Shown one piece after another: positions 25,497 through 34,179 of a stretch of 64,000 nucleotides of DNA. Each line of letters starts with the position of its first letter. The first letter of the stretch is position 1. Made by a program: the position numbers and the translations under genes. This DNA is from Chryseobacterium ureilyticum (GTDB taxonomy: Bacteria; Bacteroidota; Bacteroidia; Flavobacteriales; Weeksellaceae), in contig NZ_FTOL01000012.1 of the NCBI RefSeq assembly GCF_900156735.1, positions 1 through 64,000 on the forward strand, in the 5' to 3' direction. The notes beneath the pieces were generated by a model, which was not told the origin of the DNA, did no database searches, and was given only the letters and a program-made list of their open reading frames with translations.

Positions 25497-26222
25497 TTAA
25501 AGCTTTAATTTTTTAAATATAAATTCAGGAATATTCCTGATAATCATCATAATAATACTCCAGATCGGCAAAACGTACGCTACGTTCTTTTGCTTTTTAA
25601 ATGCTTTATAAATACAAGCTGCTGCCTGTTTTGGAGTAGCTGTCAATTTAGGATTTAAAGGTAAACCTTCCGTCATTTTGGTAGCCATAAACCCTGGTTT
25701 TACCGTCAGAACATGTACTTTTTTACTGAAAAGGTAATTTCTAAGCCCACTTAAATATGCTGTAAAAGCAGCTTTGGCACTCCCGTAAATAAAGTTACTC
25801 TGTCTTCCTCTGTCTCCTGCCACCGATGAAAGTCCAATGATCGTTCCTGATCTTCTGCTTTCAAACTTATGGGCAAAATAATTCATTACCGGAACCAACT
25901 TTGAATAATTGATATTAATAATACGTTCTGTATTCTTATTATCATAAAGCCCTTCTTCCGTTCCTTCACCTAAATATCCTACGGCACAAAATAATACATT
26001 TGAATTGATATAATCAAATTTGTTGTAATCAATCTCTTTCATCAGATCCAGTTCAATGACTTCAGACTGTTGTAAAAACTTTACATCAATATGTCTTGCA
26101 AATCTTTCCGTTGTTTCTTTATTTGAGGTAAAAAGATAGATTTTTTCAAATTTTTCTCCTTCTTGAAGTGCTTTTTCCACAAATGCCTGTGCTACTTCAG
26201 ATGTACTTCCCAGAACTATCAT
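25497..26222 (-). CDS. DprE2-like SDR reductase
   Basis: A 241-aa short-chain dehydrogenase/reductase. The nucleotide-binding start is a variant (MIVLGSTSEVAQAF). The catalytic Ser lies in GLSSVAGDRGRQSNFIYGSAKAAF, which also supplies Tyr-x3-Lys. That block closely resembles mycobacterial DprE2, which reduces the 2-keto intermediate to decaprenyl-phosphoryl-arabinose. The gene abuts the DprE1-like gene with a 1-bp overlap, and the pair would together epimerise ribose to arabinose at C2. Confidence 0.83.
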   Translation of the reverse strand: MIVLGSTSEVAQAFVEKALQEGEKFEKIYLFTSNKETTERFARHIDVKFLQQSEVIELDLMKEIDYNKFDYINSNVLFCAVGYLGEGTEEGLYDNKNTERIININYSKLVPVMNYFAHKFESRRSGTIIGLSSVAGDRGRQSNFIYGSAKAAFTAYLSGLRNYLFSKKVHVLTVKPGFMATKMTEGLPLNPKLTATPKQAAACIYKAFKKQKNVAYVLPIWSIIMMIIRNIPEFIFKKLKL

Positions 26223-27541
26223 TATGAGTTGTTATTTAAAATTCTTTTGTGCTGTAAAGACACAAATTTAGGACTACGAATATTTTTCAGGTAATTGGTG
26301 AGTGAAGATCTGCTCATACTGTCTTTCGTCAGATAGATTCTTCCTCCGAATTCCTGTACAATACTATCAAGCTCATCTACAAGCTTTTTAAGCTTTGAAT
26401 TTACTTTAAAATCAAGCGCCAATGTATACCCTTCTACAGGGAAAGAGTTGTAAGCTTCCGGATTATTTTTCCCGAAAAGTTTTAAAACAGCTAAGAAAGA
26501 GCCATTTCCGCTTTTCGCAATCGTTTCAAGGATTCTTTTCATTCCTTCTTTTCCTGCTTCTTTAGGAATCACCATCTGATACTGTATGAAGCCTGATTTC
26601 CCGTAGATTTTATTCCATTCATTGATGGCATCCAAAGGATAGAAGAACGTCTCATAATCTATGAAGCTTTTCACTTCCTTTTTGGATTGCTTTTTATAAT
26701 ACAGCCAGTTGAATATTTTCACAGTCAATGCATTCAATACAAATCCCGGAAAATAGAAAGGAACTGTTGGCTGCAGTTTTTTCTTTAATCTTAAAGGAGT
26801 CTTGGCGAGATTTTGAGGCAGCTCGTGTTGAAAAGCGTGTTCTCCTCTCATCAGAATACTTCTTCCGATATTTTTTCCTTTCTGAAGACAATCAATCCAT
26901 GCTACAGTATACGTCCAGCTTTCACTTTCATCAAAGAGTTTAAAGATCTCATCAAGATTATCTGCTTTGATACTTTCCTGACGAATGTACGCAGATTCTA
27001 TATTTTTTAGCTTAAATTTTGCAGTAAGAATAATTCCTGTAAGTCCCATTCCACCAATGGTAGCCCAAAACTTTTCCGAATTTTCTTCTCTTGAGCATGT
27101 AATGATATCTCCGTTTTCGGTCATTAATTTAAACTCAATCACGTATTCTGAGAAACATCCTTCTGCATGATGATTTTTACCGTGTACATCTGATGCAATA
27201 GCTCCTCCTACTGAAACAAATTTTGTTCCCGGAGTTACATAAAGAAAGTATCCCTGCGGAACTGATATTTCAAGAACGTCTGAAAGTAATACTCCGGATT
27301 CACATTCGATGATTCCGTTCAAGCGATCAAAACTGATGAATTTATTTAATTTTTTGGTAGAAAATATCGTTTCTCCTAATGAGGCATCTCCATAGCATCT
27401 TCCGTTTCCTCTTGCAATAACCTCATTGTGATTCAGTACAAACTCCTTTATTTTTTTGAAGCTGTCTTCAGATCTCATTTCTTTTTCCACTACCGGGAAA
27501 TTACCCCAGTTTGTAACCTTCTGTGTGAAATTTGGCTTCAT
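26222..27541 (-). CDS. DprE1-like FAD-dependent decaprenylphosphoryl-ribose oxidase homologue
   Basis: A 439-aa VAO-type flavoprotein. The FAD-binding blocks ARGNGRCYGDASLG (43-56), PGTKFVSVGGAIASDVHG (104-121) with KNHH, and FWATIGGMGLTGII match mycobacterial DprE1 closely. In the C-terminal part, EFGGRIYLTKDS aligns with the DprE1 segment holding its essential Lys (K406 here). GYTLALDF aligns with the segment holding the benzothiazinone-reactive Cys387, and that position is Ala375 here. It overlaps the UbiA gene by 4 bp (ATGA) and the SDR gene by 1 bp. Confidence 0.87.
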   Translation of the reverse strand: MKPNFTQKVTNWGNFPVVEKEMRSEDSFKKIKEFVLNHNEVIARGNGRCYGDASLGETIFSTKKLNKFISFDRLNGIIECESGVLLSDVLEISVPQGYFLYVTPGTKFVSVGGAIASDVHGKNHHAEGCFSEYVIEFKLMTENGDIITCSREENSEKFWATIGGMGLTGIILTAKFKLKNIESAYIRQESIKADNLDEIFKLFDESESWTYTVAWIDCLQKGKNIGRSILMRGEHAFQHELPQNLAKTPLRLKKKLQPTVPFYFPGFVLNALTVKIFNWLYYKKQSKKEVKSFIDYETFFYPLDAINEWNKIYGKSGFIQYQMVIPKEAGKEGMKRILETIAKSGNGSFLAVLKLFGKNNPEAYNSFPVEGYTLALDFKVNSKLKKLVDELDSIVQEFGGRIYLTKDSMSRSSLTNYLKNIRSPKFVSLQHKRILNNNS

Positions 27542-28425
27542 TTCTTAAAGTAAATTTGAATTAAAAATGCGGCAACCCAAAGTAATAGAGTAACCTGTAT
27601 ATAACGGTCTCTGTAAACAATTTTTGTGGGAGATTCCGTTCTGTTATAGACTAAAGTTTGCTGTAAATATCTTAACAGGGCAAAAACTACGAAAACTACG
27701 GTATAAAAAACTCTTTGATGGAATCTTGCCTGTACTTCAGGAGATAGGGTAAACATCAGATAACACACGATAGCTAATGTTATGGAAATAGAAAGCGCAA
27801 TATCTGCAAACTGAACATTATAACCGTCCAACGCTTTTCTTGTCTTCCCGGAAACCTGAGCGTTAATAAGCTCACCTCTTCTTTTTCCTATAGCAAGCAC
27901 TAATGCCAATACAAACGTCAATAGAATCGCCCATTGTGAAATCCCAATCCCTGTGATATAACCACCTGCTAAAACACGCAGAACAAATCCAATGGCAATG
28001 ATAAAAATATCAATAATCGGAACATGTTTCAATCTGAAAGTATAAGCAAGGTTCATCACTACATAGAATGCGATGATGGTTGCAAACTTCCATAGCAACT
28101 GATGGAAATAAAGCTGAGCAATTATGACGAGAGCAATATCGGCAATTACAAGTCCGATAAGAATTCCTATGGCTTTGGATTTTGAAATAGCACCACTTGC
28201 CAGCGGTCGCCTTCTTTTTTCGGGATGCTTTTTATCTGCTTCAATGTCGTTATAATCATTCAGAATATAAACAATGCTTGCAGCCAGTGAAAAGATGATA
28301 AAAGCAAATACACTTTTGGTAAGCAGCTCCAGATTGGTAATATTTCCGGAGAAAAATAGAGGGACAAATACAAAAAGGTTTTTCACCCATTGCTCCACAC
28401 GGAGCAGCTTTAAATATTTCTTCAT
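27538..28425 (-). CDS. UbiA-family polyprenyl-phosphate phosphoribosyltransferase
   Basis: A 295-aa membrane prenyltransferase-fold enzyme. The start LRVEQWVKNLFVFVPL and the Asp-rich motif NDYNDIEADKKHP then RRRPLASG match decaprenyl-phosphate phosphoribosyltransferase (mycobacterial Rv3806c) more closely than ubiquinone-type UbiA. The reaction would be polyprenyl phosphate plus PRPP giving polyprenyl-phosphoryl-5-phosphoribose. About nine membrane segments are visible. It is the first gene of the four-gene operon. Confidence 0.87.
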   Translation of the reverse strand: MKKYLKLLRVEQWVKNLFVFVPLFFSGNITNLELLTKSVFAFIIFSLAASIVYILNDYNDIEADKKHPEKRRRPLASGAISKSKAIGILIGLVIADIALVIIAQLYFHQLLWKFATIIAFYVVMNLAYTFRLKHVPIIDIFIIAIGFVLRVLAGGYITGIGISQWAILLTFVLALVLAIGKRRGELINAQVSGKTRKALDGYNVQFADIALSISITLAIVCYLMFTLSPEVQARFHQRVFYTVVFVVFALLRYLQQTLVYNRTESPTKIVYRDRYIQVTLLLWVAAFLIQIYFKK

Positions 28426-28442
28426 TTATGTTATTTCAAGTA

Positions 28443-28450
28443 CAAAAATA
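28443..28450 (-). promoter_or_regulatory. putative -7 box of the ubiA-dprE operon
   Basis: Reads TATTTTTG on the minus strand, matching TAnnTTTG, 18 bp upstream of the UbiA ATG. No well-placed -33 element is seen. Confidence 0.4.
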
Positions 28451-28479
28451 ATAAATTCAAAATTGCCAGCATAAAAATA

Positions 28480-28503
28480 CAAAAAAAACCGCCGAGGCGG
28501 TCT
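28480..28503 (-). terminator. intrinsic terminator after the OmpA lipoprotein gene
   Basis: A GC-rich stem, ACCGCC (28488-28493) with GGCGGT (28496-28501), is followed on the minus strand by eight T residues. Confidence 0.8.
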
Positions 28504-28532
28504 TTTACGAAAATATTTATATGTTAAATTAA

Positions 28533-29222
28533 CTATTGTCCTTGTTTAGCATCGTTAATCATTTTTTCATTTGCAGTAATTGCAAACTCTACTCTTCTGT
28601 TTTTAGCTCTTCCTTCGTCTGTATCGTTGCTTGCAACCGGCATATTTTTACCTTCACCTTTAGTGAACATTCTGCTTCCTGCTAATCCTTTTCCTACTAA
28701 ATAAGCTTTTACAGCATCAGCTCTTCTTTGAGAAAGTGCCACGTTGTATGCATCTTTACCTACGCTGTCTGTGTGACCATAGATATTGATATTAGTATCT
28801 GGATTATCAACTAATACTTTAGCTAATTTATCTAAGTTATTTTGTGCAACAGAAGTAAGGTTTGAAGAGTCAAAAGCAAAGTTTACAATACTTTCATTCA
28901 TTGTAACTTTAATACCGTCTCCTACTCTTTCTACCTGAGCTCCTGGTAAAGTTTCTTTAATATCTTTAGCCTGCTTATCCATTTTGTTACCGATAACGTT
29001 ACCTGCAACACCACCGATAATACCTCCTAGTACAGCACCAATTGCTCCATTTCCACCTTTACCTACATTGTTACCTAAGATACCTCCTAATACTGCTCCT
29101 GATGCAACACCTACAGCAGTACCTCTTTGTTGGTGATTTGAATTCTGAACCGCTTCACAGCTTGTCAATAATAATGCTGATGACAAGAAAAGGGCTCCTA
29201 CGTATGTTTTAGTAAATTTCAT
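28533..29222 (-). CDS. OmpA family lipoprotein with glycine-zipper segment
   Basis: A 229-aa outer-membrane lipoprotein. The lipobox is LLLTSCEA (Cys22). A glycine-zipper region follows (about 36-80, GAVLGGILGNNVG and similar). The C-terminal OmpA-like peptidoglycan-binding domain begins near VNFAFDSSNLT and holds NINIYGHTDSVG and SQRRADAVKAYL, closing with NRRVEFAI. It would tether the outer membrane to peptidoglycan. It lies 24 bp after the lipocalin gene. Confidence 0.9.
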   Translation of the reverse strand: MKFTKTYVGALFLSSALLLTSCEAVQNSNHQQRGTAVGVASGAVLGGILGNNVGKGGNGAIGAVLGGIIGGVAGNVIGNKMDKQAKDIKETLPGAQVERVGDGIKVTMNESIVNFAFDSSNLTSVAQNNLDKLAKVLVDNPDTNINIYGHTDSVGKDAYNVALSQRRADAVKAYLVGKGLAGSRMFTKGEGKNMPVASNDTDEGRAKNRRVEFAITANEKMINDAKQGQ

Positions 29223-29246
29223 TTTTTTTATCTTTTATGTTGTTAA

Positions 29247-29738
29247 TTATTTCATTCCAGCTCTTTCGAAGTTGTAAACAACTTTTACGCTACCTCCTTC
29301 GAATGGAACGTCCTGCTGAAGTGAAAACTGATCTGTAGTTTGATTAATTACCGTTAAAGTATACCCTGCAGTGTTTTGTTTTGCTTTAGTACCTTCATAA
29401 ATTTTCTTAAACATAAATGTATCGCCGTTCTTGATTTCAAACTTGATAGGCTGTGTAATCGCCGGGCAACTTCCACCACCGTTCAGCGTATAAGCACCCG
29501 TCCAGTTATTAGGGATCAATCTCCAGTGACTTCCTACGAAGCACTGTGCGTCTGCTCCTTCGTCAAAAGGCTTAATTTTATACCCTTTATCGTAATCTAC
29601 GCTCACGATCTGCCAATCTCCTTTTAATTTAAGAAATTCAGCTCTTTGATTTTGAGATGTAGCTGCTTTATTCACAGAGGAACAAGACACTGCAAAAAGT
29701 GATGTTCCCAACATCCCTGCAAGTAGTAACTTTTTCAT
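29247..29738 (-). CDS. lipocalin family lipoprotein
   Basis: A 163-aa predicted lipoprotein (lipobox FAVSCSS, Cys19). The mature part starts with LKGDWQIVSVDYDKGYKIKPFDEGADAQCFVGS in outline, a lipocalin-like barrel start with GDW, and ends in a beta-rich region. Two further Cys (QCF and GSCPA) may form a disulfide. The ligand is unknown. It precedes the OmpA gene and is probably co-transcribed with it. Confidence 0.8.
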   Translation of the reverse strand: MKKLLLAGMLGTSLFAVSCSSVNKAATSQNQRAEFLKLKGDWQIVSVDYDKGYKIKPFDEGADAQCFVGSHWRLIPNNWTGAYTLNGGGSCPAITQPIKFEIKNGDTFMFKKIYEGTKAKQNTAGYTLTVINQTTDQFSLQQDVPFEGGSVKVVYNFERAGMK

Positions 29739-29803
29739 TTTGTTGTTTATTATTTTGTTACAATAAAGTTACAAAAAACCGTGCCAAAATAGAATTTAAA
29801 AAA

Positions 29804-29836
29804 TAAAAAAATCCGAAAAATTTCGGACTTTTTTAT
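29804..29836. terminator. terminator after the subtilase gene
   Basis: TCCGAAA (29812-29818) pairs with TTTCGGA (29821-29827), flanked by an A-run on the left and a T-run on the right. It can stop transcripts in either direction and probably ends the minus-strand protease gene. Confidence 0.7.
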
Positions 29837-29964
29837 TACGTGTTTAAAAATGAATCGTTTAATAGTTTTTAAGAAGATAACTCTACTTTATCACTTCATT
29901 TTTAACTATTAATGTTTAAAAACCATCCGTTAATGAAATGAAAATCATAAACATTTATGAGTAA

Positions 29965-31644
29965 TTATTTTTTAACAGCCTTAGCTTTGATTGCTTTTTT
30001 AACTGCAGGTGTTTTTGCTCCGTTATAAAAGTTATTGTATGCGTATTCCGCAGCTTTTTTAACGTCTATTACTCCTCCAGCTGCAGAGAAATCACTGAAG
30101 CCGTCCGCTGTACTCTGATTACTTGATTTTTTTAACGCTTCTATGATCTGATCCGGTTTCAGGTTCGGCATATAAGCTAATAGGATTGCTGCAGCTCCCG
30201 ATACAACCGGCGATGCCATTGATGTACCATCCAGGTATTCATATTTGCTTCCTGTAACAGTAGAATAAATTCTTGATCCAGGTGCAAAAACGTCTACCAT
30301 TTTCTTATTGAAGTTCGAGAAATCTGCTCTTAAGGCATTATTCTGATTAGTACTTGCTCCTACTACGATCACGTTATTTACAAATGGTTTTTCATCTGTA
30401 ACATTTTTAAAGTTTGTAGGATATGCTAAGTGTTCTGCAACGTCTTCATTTTCATTACCTGCAGCTTTTACTAAAAGTACTCCTTTATCTTCAGCGTACT
30501 TAAAAGCATCCCAAACTACATTTTTCCCTGGAGAAACCGGTTTACCAAAACTCATGTTCAAAATCTTTGCTCCGTTATCTACAGCATATCTGATAGCGTT
30601 TGCTACATCTTTATCTCTCTCATCACCATTAGGAACAGCTCTTACTGTCATGATTTTTGCTACTCTGGAAGCTACACCATGCTGTATTTCCTTTCCTTGA
30701 GGAAGCCCTGCAATGATTCCGGAAACGTGTGTTCCATGTTCTGCATCAGGTCCTTCATAATGGTTGTTTCCATAGCTTTTTTCTGAATAATCATCATAGT
30801 TATCTCCTACAATTTCTTTTCTCGGATCGTATGAAAGATCATATTGTTTTGCTGAAGGTGCATAATGGTCTAAAGCATCTTTCATATCTTTCTTCATTAA
30901 TGTTTCAAATTCTGCAGCAGATTTTCCTTTAAAATTAGCATCCTGAGAAACATTTCCTAAGATTTCCAGAGCAATTGCATCTCTTTGATCAGTAGGTTTT
31001 TTAATGGCTGCGATATTTTCAGCAGTTAATGGTTTTCCTGCCAACATTTTAACCATATTCGGGATCAGTTCATTGACCATAGAATATGTTCTGAAGTTTT
31101 GTTGTGCATCAATACTTTTCTTAGTAAAAAGATCTTTAGCTTTCATATACATCGCAAATTCTTCTGGCATTTTTGCCTGATTTGCTTTGTTTTTTGTGGA
31201 ATCATCTCCTTCAAAAACAGATTTATATTTGGCAACCACTCTTGTCACTTCCATATTATCAATGTCGATATCTCCATTTTTTCCACCAATGAAGTTCCAA
31301 CCGTGGATATCGTCGATATATCCGTTTCCGTCATCATCTTTCCCGTTTCCTGGTATTTCATTAGGGTTTGACCACATATTTTTCACCAATCCCGGGTGAT
31401 CTACCTGTACTCCACTATCTAAAACTCCTACGATTACCGTTTTCGGCTTTAAACCTTTTGATTCCAGATATTTATATGCATTTTCTGTATTTACACCGTA
31501 TACTTTAGAAGTAGCAAAATCTTTGTGATACCACATCATAAGATCTTTATCTTCTTTTGGATCAATACTTTTAGCTTTTGATTCCTGTGCAAATGAGAAA
31601 CCGAAACCTGCTAAAAAAACTGCAGCTAATAATACCTTTTTCAT
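29965..31644 (-). CDS. S8 family serine peptidase (subtilase)
   Basis: A 559-aa secreted subtilisin-like protease. A signal peptide ends near residue 19 (FSFAQ). The catalytic triad is D76 (GVLDSGVQ), H303 (EHGTHVSGI) and S475 (GTSMASP), with oxyanion Asn397 (AAGNEN). The D-to-H distance is 227 residues, far above the usual 30-50. The insert (about 125-295) is Lys-rich and helical and may be a family-specific domain. A Lys-rich tail (KKAIKAKAVKK) replaces a clear sorting domain. It is transcribed alone. Confidence 0.92.
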   Translation of the reverse strand: MKKVLLAAVFLAGFGFSFAQESKAKSIDPKEDKDLMMWYHKDFATSKVYGVNTENAYKYLESKGLKPKTVIVGVLDSGVQVDHPGLVKNMWSNPNEIPGNGKDDDGNGYIDDIHGWNFIGGKNGDIDIDNMEVTRVVAKYKSVFEGDDSTKNKANQAKMPEEFAMYMKAKDLFTKKSIDAQQNFRTYSMVNELIPNMVKMLAGKPLTAENIAAIKKPTDQRDAIALEILGNVSQDANFKGKSAAEFETLMKKDMKDALDHYAPSAKQYDLSYDPRKEIVGDNYDDYSEKSYGNNHYEGPDAEHGTHVSGIIAGLPQGKEIQHGVASRVAKIMTVRAVPNGDERDKDVANAIRYAVDNGAKILNMSFGKPVSPGKNVVWDAFKYAEDKGVLLVKAAGNENEDVAEHLAYPTNFKNVTDEKPFVNNVIVVGASTNQNNALRADFSNFNKKMVDVFAPGSRIYSTVTGSKYEYLDGTSMASPVVSGAAAILLAYMPNLKPDQIIEALKKSSNQSTADGFSDFSAAGGVIDVKKAAEYAYNNFYNGAKTPAVKKAIKAKAVKK

Positions 31645-31724
31645 ATGTTGATATTTGTTTTAAAGTCATATGCAATCGTCATCTGTTTTATTTATCATGA
31701 AGTTTTTCCAGTGACGATCTTATA

Positions 31725-32342
31725 TTAATGTTTTATATTTTTTATGTAAACAAGCGATTCCGGACCTTTGTTACAGATTAGGTCTAAAACCGATAGGTCT
31801 TCCAAAAATCCTAATTTATCCGAGAAAGTCTGATAATAGCTTTCCATTTCAAATTCTGAAGGATGTTTTGCTGAGAACTTTTCTCTGAAATCGATCCCCT
31901 CCGGATTTTTGATATATTCTTCATTCAAAGAGTGTGCCTTTTCTGTTTTCAGTATTTGTTGGATTACTTCAATACCTTTAAGGTTAAAATCTAAAAGATA
32001 CTTTTCTTTTAAATCAAAAACCTTTCTTAACTTATCTTCATAGTATTCGAAATAAGGGGAACTCTGGTATGCTGTTTTGATTGATTTCCAATGAAGACCT
32101 CTCCAGTCTTCTCTGTAAGAAATTTCAATATCCTTCATTTCTCTTTTCCCATTGTGATTAATTGGGATAATAAGAGATAATTTTCCGTTCGCTCCATAGA
32201 TATTAGCTCTGTTTCTATAGGTTTGTTTCGGAAAGTTTTCAAACTGTTCAAATACAACGTCATTTTCAGCATCTAAAAACACTGAAAACCACGAAACCGG
32301 TGGCATATAAAATACCGGCAATAAAACATTCTTCATATTCAT
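31725..32342 (-). CDS. WbqC-like family protein
   Basis: A 205-aa protein of the WbqC-like family. The start is typical (VLLPVFYMPPVSWFSVFL), followed by KQTYRNRANIYGANGKLSLIIPI and WRGLHWKSIKTAYQSSPYFEYY. The name comes from O-antigen clusters, but the function of the family is poorly defined. It lies 57 bp after lepB at the end of the conserved parAB-dapB-lepB block. Confidence 0.85.
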   Translation of the reverse strand: MNMKNVLLPVFYMPPVSWFSVFLDAENDVVFEQFENFPKQTYRNRANIYGANGKLSLIIPINHNGKREMKDIEISYREDWRGLHWKSIKTAYQSSPYFEYYEDKLRKVFDLKEKYLLDFNLKGIEVIQQILKTEKAHSLNEEYIKNPEGIDFREKFSAKHPSEFEMESYYQTFSDKLGFLEDLSVLDLICNKGPESLVYIKNIKH

Positions 32343-32399
32343 AATGCAAAAATGAAGTATTTTTTCAAATACTTCATTCTATTTTAAATTTAATTTTAT

Positions 32400-34046
32400 T
32401 TATAATTCGTCTTCAGCCTTATTCTTTTTGAATAGTTTTACAAAATATTCCCAACCGAAGAATAATATTAAAATCATGGCTGCAATCCACCAGTATGAAG
32501 TTTTATTGGCTTCTCCTGTGTTTGTTGCTTTAAACATTCTATCCCAACGAACTTTGAACGGTGCCTGATAAGTAGAGCTGCTGTCTGCAAATGCTCCCTG
32601 AAGGCTCATCCATGTAAACATTGGCTTTCCAACGATATTTTCTTCAGGAACGAAACCAAAGAATCTAGCATCTAATGAAGCATCTCTGTTATCCCCCACC
32701 ATCATATAATAATCCTGTTGAATAATATATTGGTTAGCTTCTTTTCCGTTGATAAAGATTTTTCCGTTCTTTTTCTCTAAGCTGTTGTGCTCATATTCGG
32801 AAATGATCCACTGATACATTGGAAGAGATTCGTTATTGATCGCAACTACATCTCCTTTTTTCGGAATTCTTACTGGACCATACCAGTCACTGTTCCAAGG
32901 TTTATTAACAGGGAAGATAGATTGAGTTGTATCAATTTTAGTTCTTAGATCATCTTTGTAGGCAATAGCTGCTTCCCCTTTTGGAGAAACGTCTTCTTTC
33001 ATTTCTATAACTTGAGAAAGACCTTTAATTTCAGCGGCAGTTTTATCAGTTAATCCCTGGAAAGCATATAAATATCCTTTATCAGTCTGAATTTCCTGCA
33101 CTGGTAAAAATCCATAAGTGTTATACAATGAAGGAATATCCAGCTGACTTCCTGTAGTTACAATATATCTGTGCTGTACTTCCTGATCTCCTAAAACTAT
33201 TTCGGGTTTTCCGTTTACAAAAAGTCTTCCGGCTCTCATTTCGAAAGTATCACCTGCTGTAGCCACACATCTTTTTACATATGGATCTTTTCTGTCGATT
33301 GCTGTATGAACTGAATCCTGAGGATAGTTGAAAACAACGACGTCATTTTTTTGTGGTTTATTGAATTGTAAAATTCTCGTGTAAGGTAGTTTTACTCCAT
33401 CTACATAAGATTTAGGATCGTCTTTTGGATTTCCTTTCTGTCCTGTATCCATAATGGTTCCCTGAAGGAAAGGTATTGCTACCGGACGCATTGGAAGTCT
33501 GTATCCATAGCTCCATTTGTTTACGAAAAGGAAATCACCTACCAATAACGTTCTCTCCATAGACCCGGTAGGAATCCCGAATGGCTGTGTTACAAAAACG
33601 TGAATAATAGTTGCAAAAACTACTGCAAAGGTAATGGAACCAAGGAAAGTATCTTTCTTTTTTGCATCCTTCTCTTCGTCTGTAAGAAACAGGTCATTTG
33701 CATTTTCGTCTTCAAGTTCTGTATCTTTAGAATAGTTGACTGTTGCCATATAAATGAACGGCAGAATCACTGTAAGGATTTGATCTTTGAAAAGTGATTT
33801 TCCAAACTTTTTCATTAAATAAAGATGGAAAACAGACATCATGATAGGTCCTACAATCGGAAAATACGAAAGGATTGCCCACCATTTCGGGTGCTTTGTT
33901 TCTTTTAAAATAATAAAATAGTTGTAGAACGGTATAAATGCAAATAGAGGATTATACCCCATTTTCTTGAACAACTTCCAAGTTGAAATTCCCATCAATA
34001 CGGATAAGATGAGAACATACACTGTATAAGTTAAAAAATAATTCAT
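32400..34046 (-). CDS. lepB: signal peptidase I, long Bacteroidota form
   Basis: A 548-aa signal peptidase. The catalytic Ser is in FGIPTGSMERTLLVGD and the general-base Lys in PYVKRCVATAGD. A large insertion separates the last conserved box (MVGDNRDASLDARFFG), as usual in this phylum. The N-terminus has four membrane segments resembling DUF5684, and a C-terminal membrane segment (WWIAAMILILFFGW) is followed by a Lys-rich tail. It removes signal peptides of exported proteins at the periplasmic face. Confidence 0.94.
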   Translation of the reverse strand: MNYFLTYTVYVLILSVLMGISTWKLFKKMGYNPLFAFIPFYNYFIILKETKHPKWWAILSYFPIVGPIMMSVFHLYLMKKFGKSLFKDQILTVILPFIYMATVNYSKDTELEDENANDLFLTDEEKDAKKKDTFLGSITFAVVFATIIHVFVTQPFGIPTGSMERTLLVGDFLFVNKWSYGYRLPMRPVAIPFLQGTIMDTGQKGNPKDDPKSYVDGVKLPYTRILQFNKPQKNDVVVFNYPQDSVHTAIDRKDPYVKRCVATAGDTFEMRAGRLFVNGKPEIVLGDQEVQHRYIVTTGSQLDIPSLYNTYGFLPVQEIQTDKGYLYAFQGLTDKTAAEIKGLSQVIEMKEDVSPKGEAAIAYKDDLRTKIDTTQSIFPVNKPWNSDWYGPVRIPKKGDVVAINNESLPMYQWIISEYEHNSLEKKNGKIFINGKEANQYIIQQDYYMMVGDNRDASLDARFFGFVPEENIVGKPMFTWMSLQGAFADSSSTYQAPFKVRWDRMFKATNTGEANKTSYWWIAAMILILFFGWEYFVKLFKKNKAEDEL

Positions 34047-34082
34047 AAATTTTTTGTGCCTATTCTAAATATATAAATGATA

Positions 34083-34140
34083 AATGATGAGTAATAAATG
34101 ATTCCAGCGTTCTGCTATCTACAATTTACTATTCATCATT
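34083..34140. repeat. word-repeat imperfect hairpin between dapB and lepB
   Basis: AATGATGAGTAATAAAT (34083-34099) matches the reverse complement of 34124-34140 at 15 of 17 positions. The left arm is itself made of the repeated word (A)AATGAT. Four other spacers in the window share this design. Confidence 0.65.
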
Positions 34141-34179
34141 TTCTGTTATTGGTCTGCAATTTACAGAATTTGTTACAAA

